NCBI GenBank assembly: GCA_945929965.1
Contig: CAMEOT010000018.1
Span: 1 to 59,381 of the forward strand
DNA from: an uncultured Lachnospiraceae bacterium
GTDB lineage: Bacteria; Bacillota; Clostridia; Lachnospirales; Lachnospiraceae
Length of the DNA: 59,381 bases
Direction of reading: 5' to 3'
The number at the start of each line of letters is the position of its first letter. Positions within the stretch are counted from its first letter, which is position 1. The position numbers and the translations under genes were made by a program. Below, in pieces: positions 8,910 through 18,500 of this stretch. Under the pieces are notes generated by a model. That model saw only the letters and a list, made by a program, of their open reading frames with translations, did no database searches and was not told the DNA's origin.

Positions 8910-9460
8910 TTTATTTACAATTGTTTTGGAGCTTTATTCAGATAGGAATGTTCAGCTTTGGAGGCGGGTATGCAGCCATGCCACTGATCCAGGGACAGGT
9001 GGTCTATACCCATGAGTGGCTGACTATGACAGAGTTTACGGATCTGATCACCATCTCACAGATGACACCGGGACCGATAGCTGTTAATTCTGCAACTTTT
9101 GTAGGGATGAAAATCGCAGGGATTCCCGGAGCGGTTGTGGCTACACTCGGCTGCATCCTGCCGTCATGCATTATAGTTACAATTCTGGCAAAACTGTATT
9201 TAAAATATCGGAATTTGGACACGCTGCAGGGAATATTGTATTCCCTGCGACCGGCAGTGGTTTCTATGATCGCTTCTGCAGGTGTGCTGATACTTGTCAC
9301 GGCTTTTTGGGGAAGTGGTATTATCAACATTGATGGAATTAAATGGGACATGGTGCTGATTTTTGCAATCAGTGTGGTACTGCTTAGGAAAACAAAATGG
9401 AATCCTATTTTTGTGATGATATTGGCTGGGGTATTAAAAGTATTAGTAGCACTTATATAA
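8906..9460 (+). CDS. CHR-family anion transporter, second half
   Basis: The 184-residue partner has the same domain (FGGGYAAMP; ISQMTPGPIAVN). It starts with TTG inside the stop region of the first half, with GGAGG 7 bases before, which couples their translation. The pair together would make the two-domain transporter seen as one long ChrA chain in other bacteria. The maturase gene begins 22 bases downstream, so all three are probably on one transcript. Confidence 0.9.
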   Translation: MIYLQLFWSFIQIGMFSFGGGYAAMPLIQGQVVYTHEWLTMTEFTDLITISQMTPGPIAVNSATFVGMKIAGIPGAVVATLGCILPSCIIVTILAKLYLKYRNLDTLQGILYSLRPAVVSMIASAGVLILVTAFWGSGIINIDGIKWDMVLIFAISVVLLRKTKWNPIFVMILAGVLKVLVALI

Positions 9461-9481
9461 GAAAAATATAGGGAGGATGAT

Positions 9482-10597
9482 ATGCCAACAATCAGCGTAC
9501 TGATAAAACCTGCATCAGGGATGTGCAACATGCAATGTGATTACTGTTTCTATTGTGATGAAATGAAAAAAAGGTCACAGGATTCGTATGGGTTTATGTC
9601 AGAACAAACACTAAAAAATGTTGTTAGAAAGACTATGATTCATGCTGAAGGGTTAATAAGCTATGTATATCAAGGTGGTGAGCCTACTTTGCGTGGACTT
9701 GCTTTTTTTGAAAAAGCTGTGGAATACCAGAGGCATTATAACAAGCATGGAATACGGGTGAATAATGCTTTGCAGACGAATGGATATCTGCTAGATGATG
9801 CATGGTGTAAATTTTTCAAAGAAAATCAATTTTTAATTGGGTTATCAATAGATGGTACAAAACAGCTTCATGATATGTACCGTCATGACAAAAATGGAAA
9901 TCCTACATTTGATCGGATTAAGTCTGCGGCAGATCTTATGGATCAATATGGAGTGGATTACAATATTCTGACGGTAGTAACACAGAATGCTGCTTATCAT
10001 GCGACGGAAATATATAATTATTATAAGAGGCAGGGGTGGAAATATCAACAGTATATTGCATGTTTGGATCCGTTGGGGGAAATTAGGGGGAAAAGTTCAT
10101 TTGCCTTAAAACCTGAACAATATGGACGGTTTTTAGTAGAGTTGTTTAACTTATGGTACGAGGATTGGAAAAATGGAGAACATCCTTATATAAGACAATT
10201 TGAAAACTATATAGGAATTCTGCTTGGATATCAGCCGGAATCCTGCGAACAACGAGGAATCTGTGGTATACAGAATGTGGTGGAAGCCGATGGTAGTGTG
10301 TATCCGTGCGATTTTTATATGTTAGATGAATACAGACTAGGCAATTTTAATAGTGACCGTTTGGTAGAGATTGATGAAAAGCGAAAATCAATTGCATTTG
10401 TGGAGCAGTCGCAAAAGTCTGCAAAAGACTGCATAGAATGTAAGTTCCATACACTATGCAGAGGGGGCTGTCGAAGAAATAGGGAATTTGATGTTGCTAA
10501 AGGAGAATATGCAAATTATTATTGCGAAAGCTATCGTTTCTTTTTTGAACAATGCTTAGAGAAAATGATTCATATTGTTGAGACAATAAAAAGGTAG
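9482..10597 (+). CDS. Anaerobic sulfatase-maturating enzyme (radical SAM/SPASM)
   Basis: The 371-residue enzyme turns the active-site Cys of sulfatases into formylglycine without oxygen. The radical SAM cluster motif is CNMQCDYC (CxxxCxxC) near residue 16, followed by [10 protein letters not shown]. The C-terminal SPASM region carries the two auxiliary clusters (Cys in [26 protein letters not shown] and YYCESY). AGGGAGGA precedes ATG. It should act on the sulfatase at 3378, whose motif is Cys type. Co-location of substrate and maturase in one cassette supports both calls. Confidence 0.95.
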   Translation: MPTISVLIKPASGMCNMQCDYCFYCDEMKKRSQDSYGFMSEQTLKNVVRKTMIHAEGLISYVYQGGEPTLRGLAFFEKAVEYQRHYNKHGIRVNNALQTNGYLLDDAWCKFFKENQFLIGLSIDGTKQLHDMYRHDKNGNPTFDRIKSAADLMDQYGVDYNILTVVTQNAAYHATEIYNYYKRQGWKYQQYIACLDPLGEIRGKSSFALKPEQYGRFLVELFNLWYEDWKNGEHPYIRQFENYIGILLGYQPESCEQRGICGIQNVVEADGSVYPCDFYMLDEYRLGNFNSDRLVEIDEKRKSIAFVEQSQKSAKDCIECKFHTLCRGGCRRNREFDVAKGEYANYYCESYRFFFEQCLEKMIHIVETIKR

Positions 10598-10639
10598 AAG
10601 GTAGAACTTATGAGAGGGGCAACATTTTTCTTCTGTATC

Positions 10640-10671
10640 GGGAGAGGGTGCCGAGGCCCCTCTCTTTTCTT
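10640..10671 (+). terminator. Terminator after the maturase gene, also the group II intron insertion point
   Basis: GAGAGGG and CCCTCTC form a stem around TGCCGAGGC, followed by TTTTCTTT. The 36 bases TATCGGGAGAGGGTGCCGAG and following recur exactly at 23189-23224. An extra GAGAGGGGC at 10613-10621 could pair with the 3' arm instead, giving an alternative fold. The intron remnant starts one or two bases after the T run. Confidence 0.85.
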
Positions 10672-10672
10672 T

Positions 10673-11518
10673 GTTTGCGCGCCATGGGCGCGCTCTAACG
10701 GGTGTAAGTCCCGAACACGCCCAGATAGTGGGAAGTGTATAGCCGAACAGCAAGGGTGTCCATCGTGAGGTGGAATCTGAAGGAAGCTGTAAGCAAATCT
10801 CTGGTCCGACGGACAGAAATCACATATAAGGCTAGGCTACGAGAGATAAGTTGGCAAAGAACAACGAAATCTAATAACTATCACTTTTGTAGTAGCAGAG
10901 TAAATGTGGCGGATAAGTAACTTTCATAGACGGACTCCTTTCACAAATAATAAGAAGCCATTGACTGAACTGCCACACAATTAAACCAAGGTGCTTAAAC
11001 AATTCTTAGTGTACGGATTCATAATACCACTTATTTGTGCTTGAAAAGGCAGAACTTACACTGATTAGTATGCTGTCTAAAACGAAGAAAGTTGTTACAA
11101 CTTATCCTCCCGTGCTTTGTAGTGTAGCTTCTTACAAACTATTTTAAAGCACAACGTAAAGAGTTAAAACACTTTCATTACTATTTGTGCCGCCGGCTGA
11201 AGGCGGCGGAATGGAGATTAGTATGAAAACACTTTGTAAAGAGATGGACGCAAGAATTCGTTGCAGACTGCGCATGTGCATTTGGAAACAATGGAAAACC
11301 CCGCAGAACCGCATAAATAACTTGATAAAACTCGGAGTAGATAAGGATACAGCAAGGATTACAGCCTATACGGGTAATCGAATAGCATATGTTTGTCAGC
11401 GAAGAGTTATGAATTTTGCAATAAATAAAGAAAGACTAACCCGTTTTGGATTAGTTTCTATGTTAGATTACTATACTGAAAGGTGTGTTACTTGTTAAGT
11501 TGATTGAACCGCCGTGTA
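10673..11518 (+). mobile_element. Degenerate group II intron, deleted inside and cut at the 3' end
   Basis: The 5' end (GTTTGCGCGCCATGGGCGCG, then TCTAACGGGTGTAAGTCCCG) and the following GCCCAGATAGTGGGAAG and GGTGTCCATCGTGAGGTGGA blocks are the conserved domain I of bacterial group II introns. The reverse transcriptase gene in domain IV is reduced to its last ~90 codons. Domain V begins right after it (TTGAACCGCCGTGTA) but breaks off and joins a truncated hsdR-like gene. The intron cannot splice or move. It lies directly behind a terminator, the target type known for some bacterial group II introns. The stretch 10920-11186 holds only intron-like or unassigned sequence. Confidence 0.85.
11187..11498 (+). 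pseudogene. C-terminal remnant of a group II intron reverse transcriptase/maturase
   Basis: The reading frame gives the end of the maturase (X) and DNA-binding part: EMDARIRCRLRMCIWKQWK, then NLIKLGVDKDTARITAYTGNR and LTRFGLVSMLDYYTERCVTC. Full proteins of this type have 400-600 residues with an RT domain carrying YADD. Nothing of the RT domain is left. The first codons before MKTLCKEMD are probably not native. It sits inside the intron remnant, just before its domain V fragment. Confidence 0.88.
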
Positions 11519-11770
11519 AATAACTGTCCTTATCCGGCTTGTGTATTACAATATCGGCACGTTTCTTTGTGTTCAGTCCATAATGGGAAAGGTGTTGTTC
11601 TACAACGATCATATCGGAAGTCACCTTCAGGGTATCTGTTAGATATGAGATTACTTTTTGCCGGACGGCTCCTCCGGCGTGATATAGATTAACTTCTGCC
11701 TGATCGGATCCAGATAACAGTCTTTTCCATTTCTGTGATAGATCGGTGGTAATTTTAATTCTACGCTCAT
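11506..11770 (-). pseudogene. Truncated, frameshifted HSDR_N-domain gene
   Basis: From ATG 11770 (AGGATG 9 bases before) the frame reads MSVELKLPPIYHRNGKDCYL then DPIRQKLIYITPEE. A one-base frameshift near 11660-11675 then moves to VRQKVISYLTDTLKV and KKRADIVIHKPDKDS. This is the start of the type I restriction R-protein N-terminal domain found in free-standing form in many clostridia. The gene is cut at about 11518 by the intron domain V remnant, before the catalytic part. It follows the hypothetical gene at 11787-12182 by 16 bases and was probably its operon partner. Confidence 0.7.
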
Positions 11771-11786
11771 GTTAATTCATCCTTTA

Positions 11787-12182
11787 TTAAATAATAAATT
11801 CTCCGGTATAGAGGTTCATAAAGTGATCCAGACAGAACAGGACAGTCGAAGCCCTGCCAGTCCACTTTTCCAGTTCAAATGGGATATTGTCGAGTCGCCC
11901 ATAAACTGTCTCAGGGATCAGACCGTTTAGGATCAGGTATCGTAAAACTTTCTCCTGCGCGGCAAGATCTGTTCCGTTTAAGTAAAAACAGCACTGTCCC
12001 GCGTCTGCATCCGTGTACTTGCTTTCGGGTATGATGTGTTCCGCCACAGCATCCTGACAGATCTGGGCAATCCTTGATCTGTCAGTAAAGGTACATACCC
12101 ACTTCCCATAGGTGTCTGAATCTGTGGGAGAAGAATCCGAATCCCGATATGTGATCCAGAAAGAGGTCTTTTTACTTTCCAT
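11787..12182 (-). CDS. Hypothetical protein (131 aa)
   Basis: ATG 12182 is preceded by GAGGAGGA. The soluble protein has a central ICQDAVAEHIIPESKYTD region and a C-terminal KVLRYLILNGLIPETVYGRL segment, with no membrane helix or signal. I do not recognise a characterised family. It probably formed an operon with the broken HSDR_N gene behind it, and since that partner is destroyed it may be on its way to loss. Confidence 0.7.
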   Translation of the reverse strand: MESKKTSFWITYRDSDSSPTDSDTYGKWVCTFTDRSRIAQICQDAVAEHIIPESKYTDADAGQCCFYLNGTDLAAQEKVLRYLILNGLIPETVYGRLDNIPFELEKWTGRASTVLFCLDHFMNLYTGEFII

Positions 12183-12394
12183 GTGTATTCCTCCTCATTA
12201 TACAGCAAAGCCATTACACTGTCATTTGTGTCTGCTCCTGTCTGCACTCTGTGAAATTTCTTATTTTTTCTTGAATTACACTGAGGATAGCACTTTATGT
12301 GTACAGAATATGGGACACAAAAAACGCTAGTTTTATAGCATCAGAAGACTTAACAAAACAAACAAAGCTTTAAATTTAAGGAAGGATGGGATTT

Positions 12395-12601
12395 ATGAAT
12401 AACGGATATGATTTCAACGCTCACCATGACAGCCATTGTGAAGGAGCTTATTGTAACTGTGATAACAGAAATTATGGACACAGTTTTGATTGTTCCGGAG
12501 TTGTTGCAGCAATCTGCGTGATCCTTGCCATTTTAGTATCGCTGATATTCCCCCCGCTTGGATTTATCATCTTCTGGGGATGGGTGCTCTGCTCAAAGTA
12601 A
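12395..12601 (+). CDS. Small membrane protein (68 aa), hypothetical
   Basis: The start at 12395 is favoured over the in-frame ATG at 12386 because AAGGAAGG (12378-12385) is spaced 9 bases from it. The N-terminal half is polar and rich in His, Cys, Asn and Asp (HHDSHCEGAYCNCDNRN), and the C-terminal half is one long or two short membrane segments. The His/Cys-rich head could bind metal, but no family was recognised. It stands alone, with about 200 bases free of genes on either side. Confidence 0.65.
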   Translation: MNNGYDFNAHHDSHCEGAYCNCDNRNYGHSFDCSGVVAAICVILAILVSLIFPPLGFIIFWGWVLCSK

Positions 12602-12789
12602 GATCAGACAGATTGTGCTATAATTTCCTATAATAGTTGTGGATGGAAGTGTATTATGGTATGGTTTACCTATATCGGGAGGCAGACTAAAAGGGATCAG
12701 ACTGAAGGGGTACAAGCATCGAAAAATATGTAAGTGAAAAATGTCACTGTAGCAATTGTGGAGGCAAATAATACAGGTGGTAACATATA
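12602..12789. other. Gene-free stretch before the DUF6998 gene
   Basis: No gene, terminator or clear promoter was found. It contains weak remnants of open frames and the Shine-Dalgarno AGGTGG just before 12790. Confidence 0.4.
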
Positions 12790-13296
12790 ATGGATAAGAT
12801 TGTTTACACACAAGAAAAAATGGATGCCGTTAAAACGCAAGTGCAGAAACTTGTAGAAATCGTGGCAGAGCTGGAAGCAGAGTTCCCTGGAAGACACTTT
12901 ACCCTGGACGGACATCTGGTAGGAAGTATCGGCGAAGTGATGGCTGCATATTATTATGGAATTGAACTGTACAAGGCATCTGCAGAAATTCATGATGGGG
13001 AAATCGAAGGACGAAAGGTACAGATTAAGATTTCGCAGCAGGATGATATTGTAATCAACCACGAACCGGACTATCTAATTGTATTGTATATGAAGAAGAA
13101 CGGTAACATATACGAGGTGTATAATGGACCGGGAAAGCTGCCGTGGGAAAATGCCAGCAAAAAAGACAGTCACAATAACCGGCACATGAGGGTAAACAAG
13201 CTGATGGAGTTGGATAAGGATGTCGTGGAAGCGGAGCAAATTAAGAGAATCAATCCCATCGAAAAAATGAAGGCAGAATATAAGAACCGGAAATAG
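12790..13296 (+). CDS. DUF6998-family protein, nuclease-like fold suspected
   Basis: The 168-residue protein matches the pattern of DUF6998 proteins: GRHFTLDGHLVGSIGEVMAA, then GRKVQIKISQQDDI, then EPDYLIVLYM and YNGPG. The Glu in GEVMAA and the QIK segment resemble the E...QxK core of restriction-endonuclease-like folds, so DNA binding or cleavage is possible but not shown. AGGTGG precedes ATG. It is followed by the DUF4186 gene after 9 bases and a flavodoxin gene after that, which suggests a three-gene operon. Confidence 0.75.
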   Translation: MDKIVYTQEKMDAVKTQVQKLVEIVAELEAEFPGRHFTLDGHLVGSIGEVMAAYYYGIELYKASAEIHDGEIEGRKVQIKISQQDDIVINHEPDYLIVLYMKKNGNIYEVYNGPGKLPWENASKKDSHNNRHMRVNKLMELDKDVVEAEQIKRINPIEKMKAEYKNRK

Positions 13297-13305
13297 AGGC
13301 AGGGC

Positions 13306-13683
13306 ATGACTAAGGACGAATGGTATCATCAACTGTTTGAAAAGCTTGAAAATTCTAAATTCCGGAGCAGCTTTCATCTAAAGCAGAAGGACATAGATTA
13401 TATCAATGAAAAAGGTCTGGACACGATCAGAGAACACGCAAGAGATTTTATAGCGAAAAGAGAAGCACCGGCAGTTATTCCAAATGACGGAAAGCAGACA
13501 CCGACCAAGGGGCATCCTGTGTTTATAGCACAGCACGCAACGGCAACGTGTTGCAGAGAGTGTATACGGAAATGGCATAAGATGCAGCCAGGGCGGGAAC
13601 TGAGCCAGGTGCAACAGGAGTATCTGGTAGATGTGATTATGACCTGGATCCAGAATGAAATGGATTTACACAAGGGAGAATGA
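13306..13683 (+). CDS. DUF4186 family protein
   Basis: The 125-residue protein carries the conserved DUF4186 signature FRSSFHLKQKDIDYINEKGL, the HARDFIAKR block, and NDGKQTPTKGHPVFIAQHATATCCRECIRKWH with a CCxxC cysteine cluster. A metal or nucleic acid role is possible; the family is uncharacterised. AGAGGCAGGG precedes ATG. The flavodoxin gene starts 4 bases after its stop, so the two are translated from one message. Confidence 0.88.
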   Translation: MTKDEWYHQLFEKLENSKFRSSFHLKQKDIDYINEKGLDTIREHARDFIAKREAPAVIPNDGKQTPTKGHPVFIAQHATATCCRECIRKWHKMQPGRELSQVQQEYLVDVIMTWIQNEMDLHKGE

Positions 13684-13687
13684 GTAC

Positions 13688-14128
13688 ATGAAAGCAGCAA
13701 TTATCTATGCATCGGTGCACCATGAAAATACCAAAAAATTGGTGGAAGCAATCGCCGGGGAAAATGTGGTAGATCTGATCGATGCCACGAAGGAAAAAGA
13801 AAGAGATTTGTCAGGATACGACTTGATTGGTTTTGCTTCCGGGGTATATTATGGAAAATTTCATCAGACAGTACTAAATTTCGCTTTAGCCAATTTACCG
13901 GCAAATAAAAATGTATTTCTGCTCTGCACCTGTGGTGGCAGTGCGGCATTCCAGTCAATAGAAGAAGTTGTAAAAAGCAAGCAGGGGAAGGTTGTCGGGA
14001 AATTTTCCTGTAAGGGGTACGATACCTTCGGACCATTCAAGCTGATTGGAGGGATTGCAAAAGGACACCCCGATGATAAAGATCTGGCAGATGCGGTAAC
14101 ATTTTATAAAGGAATCATTCAGAAGTAG
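13688..14128 (+). CDS. Flavodoxin-domain protein, copy 1
   Basis: The 146-residue protein has an N-terminal flavodoxin-like strand-loop (MKAAIIYASVHHENTKKLVE), the FASGVYYGKFH loop, and LLCTCGGSAAF in place of the usual second FMN loop. It should bind FMN and move electrons. GGGAGAATGAGTAC precedes ATG. A second copy lies at 23761-24201. The two differ at about 25 positions in the first 266 bases and are identical over 167 bases at the 3' end (13954-14120). Confidence 0.85.
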   Translation: MKAAIIYASVHHENTKKLVEAIAGENVVDLIDATKEKERDLSGYDLIGFASGVYYGKFHQTVLNFALANLPANKNVFLLCTCGGSAAFQSIEEVVKSKQGKVVGKFSCKGYDTFGPFKLIGGIAKGHPDDKDLADAVTFYKGIIQK

Positions 14129-14147
14129 CAACTTGAGGTGATAAGCT

Positions 14148-14386
14148 ATGAAGTATGAGGTTGGGATACAGTATTCTTCCTAGAGAGTAACCGATTTGTG
14201 AGAAAGGCAACCGTAACCAAGAAAAGTGGAGAGTTCTATACGCTACGGTTTGAGGACGGTGGTGGCATCAGGTTGCGGGAAAACAGGTTGTATGCGACGC
14301 AGGAAGCGGCGGAAGGTAATATCCCACAAAGAGAATCCGAAAAGCAGGAGAAAGGAAACAGATCTCCTTATAGCTGGTTGCACTGA
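14148..14386 (+). pseudogene. Small hypothetical gene with a frameshift
   Basis: GAGGTG and ATG 14148 open MKYEVGIQ, which runs into a stop after 11 codons. A one-base shift near 14168-14171 joins it to VFFLESNRFVRKATVTKKSG and FEDGGGIRLRENRLYATQEAAE. Together these form one coherent small beta-rich protein of a type common in Lachnospiraceae. A GTG at 14198 could still start the second part without a good ribosome binding site. Confidence 0.55.
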
Positions 14387-14436
14387 TATATGGTGAACAA
14401 GGAGTGAGTTTGTAAAATAAGAATTGCAAAAGTGAG

Positions 14437-14484
14437 AAGAGGATACCACAAATCATTGTTTTGATGATTCGATGGTATCCTCTT
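14437..14484. terminator. Two-way terminator between convergent genes
   Basis: AAGAGGATACCA (14437-14448) and TGGTATCCTCTT (14473-14484) form a perfect 12-bp stem with further pairing inside the loop. It lies between the plus-strand small gene and the minus-strand AraC gene and can serve both. Confidence 0.85.
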
Positions 14485-14492
14485 TGTGGATT

Positions 14493-15356
14493 TCAGAATT
14501 TGTTTCTCAGCTTTCGGTATTCTCTCGGTGAATATCCTTTCAGCTTGTGAAAAAGCCGACTGAAATATAGCTGGTTATCATATCCGACGATTTTAGAGAT
14601 TTCATTGATGGAATAGGTTGTTGCATCAAGTAGCATCTGAGCATTGTTGATCCGGGTTCCTACGATGAATTGCATTGGTGTGGAACCGGTGTATTTTTTG
14701 AAATTCCGGATAAACCAGCTGACACTCATTCCTCGTGAGGCTGCGTAATCCTCTATGTTGATGTCCTGATTATAATTTTCGCTGAAATAGGTAACTGCAG
14801 TGTTCATTTCCTGATCCAGGTATTCGCTTTTCAGAATATGTTCCCGTGTCAGTTCTCGGTGGAAATTGATTAGCAGATGACGAAGCAGAAGAACAAGCAT
14901 TTCCTCATAGTCGTTTTGACAGTGTTGAAGCTCTATGATAATACTCTTGAAAATCCGTTCATATTCCATAGATGTGCCGATTTGGAAAACTCGTTCTTTA
15001 TCCGGAAATCCATACTGACGCAAGATATTTTTTACATTGTTACCTGTAAAATGAATCCAGTATACTTCTGTCTTATCTTCTCCATAATATTCATATTTCT
15101 GAAGTTCCTTCGGTCTGTACAGCACAATATTACCGGCGGGAACAATCGTTTCGTTATCTACATTGTCAAAATGAAAATGCCCACAACCAGCAGTGATATA
15201 GATGATCTGATAATCCAGGCGTCCCTTTGGACGGTAGGTTGGCAATTTTGGATAGCTGGAAAGGCGATAAGTGCCACAGCTTCCTACAATCAGTGGACGA
15301 CTTTTGTCTTTGAAATCCATGTGGGAGTGATTCAGATAACCAGTATTCATATACAT
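14493..15356 (-). CDS. AraC-family regulator of the beta-galactosidase locus
   Basis: The 287-residue protein has an N-terminal cupin sensor (GRLDYQIIYITAGCGHFHFD; VYWIHFTGN) and a C-terminal AraC DNA-binding domain (about 185-287, with ISKIVGYDNQLYFSRLFHKLKGYSPREYRK). It is transcribed away from lacZ across about 200 bases. It closely resembles the regulator at 2339-3220 in both halves, so the two are probably paralogs tuned to different sugars. It likely activates lacZ and the GPH transporter. Confidence 0.9.
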   Translation of the reverse strand: MYMNTGYLNHSHMDFKDKSRPLIVGSCGTYRLSSYPKLPTYRPKGRLDYQIIYITAGCGHFHFDNVDNETIVPAGNIVLYRPKELQKYEYYGEDKTEVYWIHFTGNNVKNILRQYGFPDKERVFQIGTSMEYERIFKSIIIELQHCQNDYEEMLVLLLRHLLINFHRELTREHILKSEYLDQEMNTAVTYFSENYNQDINIEDYAASRGMSVSWFIRNFKKYTGSTPMQFIVGTRINNAQMLLDATTYSINEISKIVGYDNQLYFSRLFHKLKGYSPREYRKLRNKF

Positions 15357-15557
15357 AGAGCAGCACCTCTTTTCACACTTTTTATTATTGTATCATATAG
15401 TGCATATTTTATCCAATCCAATTTATAGACATATTTTGCAGAATAAGATAAGCTATGTATAACATAACAAAGGAATGCAAGCATATAAGTAAAGTATTAA
15501 GGTTTATTTTAGAAAAGTAAAAAACAAAAAAGTATATGTATTGAAGGAGAGCTATTT

Positions 15558-18500
15558 ATGATTGTACCACGTTATTATGAAAACTTAAACGTACTGCACG
15601 AAAACACAATGCCAGCCAGAGCCTATTATATTCCAGCATCCAAAAGAATGGATAATTTGGTGGAACACAGGGAAGAATCAGACCGTATGCAGTTATTAAA
15701 CGGAACTTGGAAATTCCAGTATTTTACCAGCATCTATAATATTAAGGATTCTTTCTTTGAGAAGAATTATGATACAGAAAATTTTGATGAGATTCAGGTT
15801 CCAAGTGTATGGCAGATGGCAGGATATGATACACATCAGTATACAAACATCCGGTATCCGTTTCCATTTGATCCACCATATGTGCCGCAGGATATTCCGT
15901 GTGGAGCCTATGTACATAATTTTGAGTACAGTAGAGATGAGAAAGCATCAAAAGCTTTTTTGAACTTTGAAGGAGTAGACAGTTGCTTTTATGTATGGAT
16001 CAATGGTTCTTATGTAGGATACAGCCAGGTTTCCCATATGACCAGTGAGTTTGATGTTACAGATGTACTTCAGGATGGAACAAATACGGTGGCAGTGTTG
16101 GTAATGAAGTGGTGTGATGGTTCTTATTTGGAAGATCAGGACAAATTCCGTATGAGTGGTATTTTCCGGGATGTGTACATTTTGAAACGTCCAGAGCAGG
16201 CAATCAGCGATTATCATATAAAATCAAAGATTGAGGATATACTTGCAAAGGTAGAACTTGATGTGAAATTCTACTCTCCAACAAATGTAAAAATTTCGAT
16301 TGAAGATAAAAATGGAGCAGTTGTAGCACTAGGAAGTATTGACGAAGAAGGAACAGCTGTATTAGAAATCGCAAGTCCGGAACTTTGGAATACAGAAAAT
16401 CCATATCTGTATAAACTGATTCTTGAAACAGAAAATGAAGTAATTGTGGATCACATTGCATTAAGAAAGGTAGAGATTAAAGACCGGGTCATTTATCTAA
16501 ATGGACAGAAGATTAAATTCCGTGGAGTCAATCGACATGATTCCGATCCGGTTACGGGATTTACAATCAGTCTGGAACAGATTACAACCGATCTTACGTT
16601 AATGAAGCAGCATAATTTTAATGCGATCCGTTCCAGCCACTATCCGAACGCACCATTTTTCTATGAAATGTGTGACAAGTATGGATTCATGGTGATAGAT
16701 GAAGCAGATATTGAAGCTCATGGCCCATTTATGATTTACAGAAAAGAAGACACCGATTACAATCGGTTCAAGCGATGGAATGAGAAGATTGCAGATGATC
16801 CGGTATGGGAAGAGGCAATCGTTGATCGTGTAAAACTCATGGTGGAACGTGACAAAAACCGTTTCTGTATTGTTATGTGGTCAATGGGAAATGAGAGCGC
16901 TTATGGCTGCAACTTTGAAAAAGCACTGGAATGGACAAAGAATTTTGATCCAGACCGCATCACACAATATGAGAGTGCAAGATACCGTAATTATGATGAA
17001 ACATATGATTACAGCAATCTGGATGTGTACAGCCGGATGTACCCGGCACTTTCCGAAATTCAGGAATATCTGGACAAGGACGGAAGCAAGCCATTCCTTC
17101 TAGTCGAGTACTGCCACAGCATGGGAAATGGACCTGGAGATTTTGAAGATTATTTCCAAATGATTCAGGACAACGATAAAATGTGTGGTGGTTTTGTCTG
17201 GGAATGGTGTGACCATGCGATTGCTCATGGTACTGCCGAGAATGGAAAGACAATCTATGCTTATGGAGGAGATCATGGAGAAGAGATCCATGACGGCAAT
17301 TTCTGTATGGATGGATTGGTATATCCGGACAGAACTGTACACACAGGACTGTTGGAATACAAGAATGTATACCGCCCTGTAAGAGTTGTTTCCTATGATA
17401 AAGAAAGTGGAGAGCTGGTGCTTCACAACTACATGGATTTTGATGACTTGAAAGATTATGTGAAGATCAGTTATGAACTGACACAGGATGGTCTTGTGAT
17501 CAGCAAAGACATACTTTCGGAATTTTCTGTGGCGCCACACGGGGAAGGAAAAACAAACCTGAAGATCAGTGTGCCAGAGAATGGGAAATGTTATTTAAAA
17601 CTTATTTACCATCTGAAAAAAGAATTGCCACTGTTGGATGAAGACCATATTCTTGGATTTGATGAAATTGAGGTAAGTAAAGATGATGCAAAATGTAAAC
17701 TTGCAGAGAAATGGATGCAAAAGACAGCAGTGGACTCTGAGTTACAGGTAAATGAAAATGATACACAGATTCACATCAAAGGTCGTGAATTTGCGTATAC
17801 CATCGACCGACGTACTGCACTCTTTACAGAGATGAAATTTGCAGGAAGGGAATATTTGAACCATCCGATGGAATTAAATATCTGGAGAGCACCAACAGAT
17901 AACGATATGTATATCAAAGCTGAATGGAAAAAAGCCCACTATGACAAGGCTTATACAAGAGCTTATACGACAGAGGTTGTGCAGGGAAAACATGGTGTGA
18001 AGATTGTAAGCCATGCTTCTGTTGTGGCAGAGACAGTGCAGAAGATTCTTGATGTGATGATTACATGGAAAATAGATGCTTCAGGAAAGATTGATGCAGA
18101 CATAGAAGCAACAAAAGATGGAGAATTCCCAGATCTTCCGAGATTTGGTGTGAGAATGTTTCTGGATAAAAAACTTTCAGATGCCAGATACTTTGGAATG
18201 GGACCACAGGAGAGCTATCGTGACAAGCATCAGGCAGCAAGCCATGGTTTGTACCGAGCAAATGTAAGAGATTTGCATGAGGATTATATCCGTCCACAGG
18301 AAAATGGAAGCCATTATGATTGTGGATATGTAGAACTTAACAACAGCCGATATGGAATTGTGGCATCCGCAGAAAAGGCATTTTCATTCAATGCTTCTTA
18401 TTATACACAGGAAGAACTTGAAAAGAAAACGCATAATTATGAATTAATAGAATCAGATAGTGTGGTATTTTGTGTTGACTACGCATTAAATGGCATTGGT

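Noticed and set aside
10735..10920. A plus-strand frame in the group II intron 5' part
   Set aside because: The sequence is conserved intron RNA (domain I), not protein.
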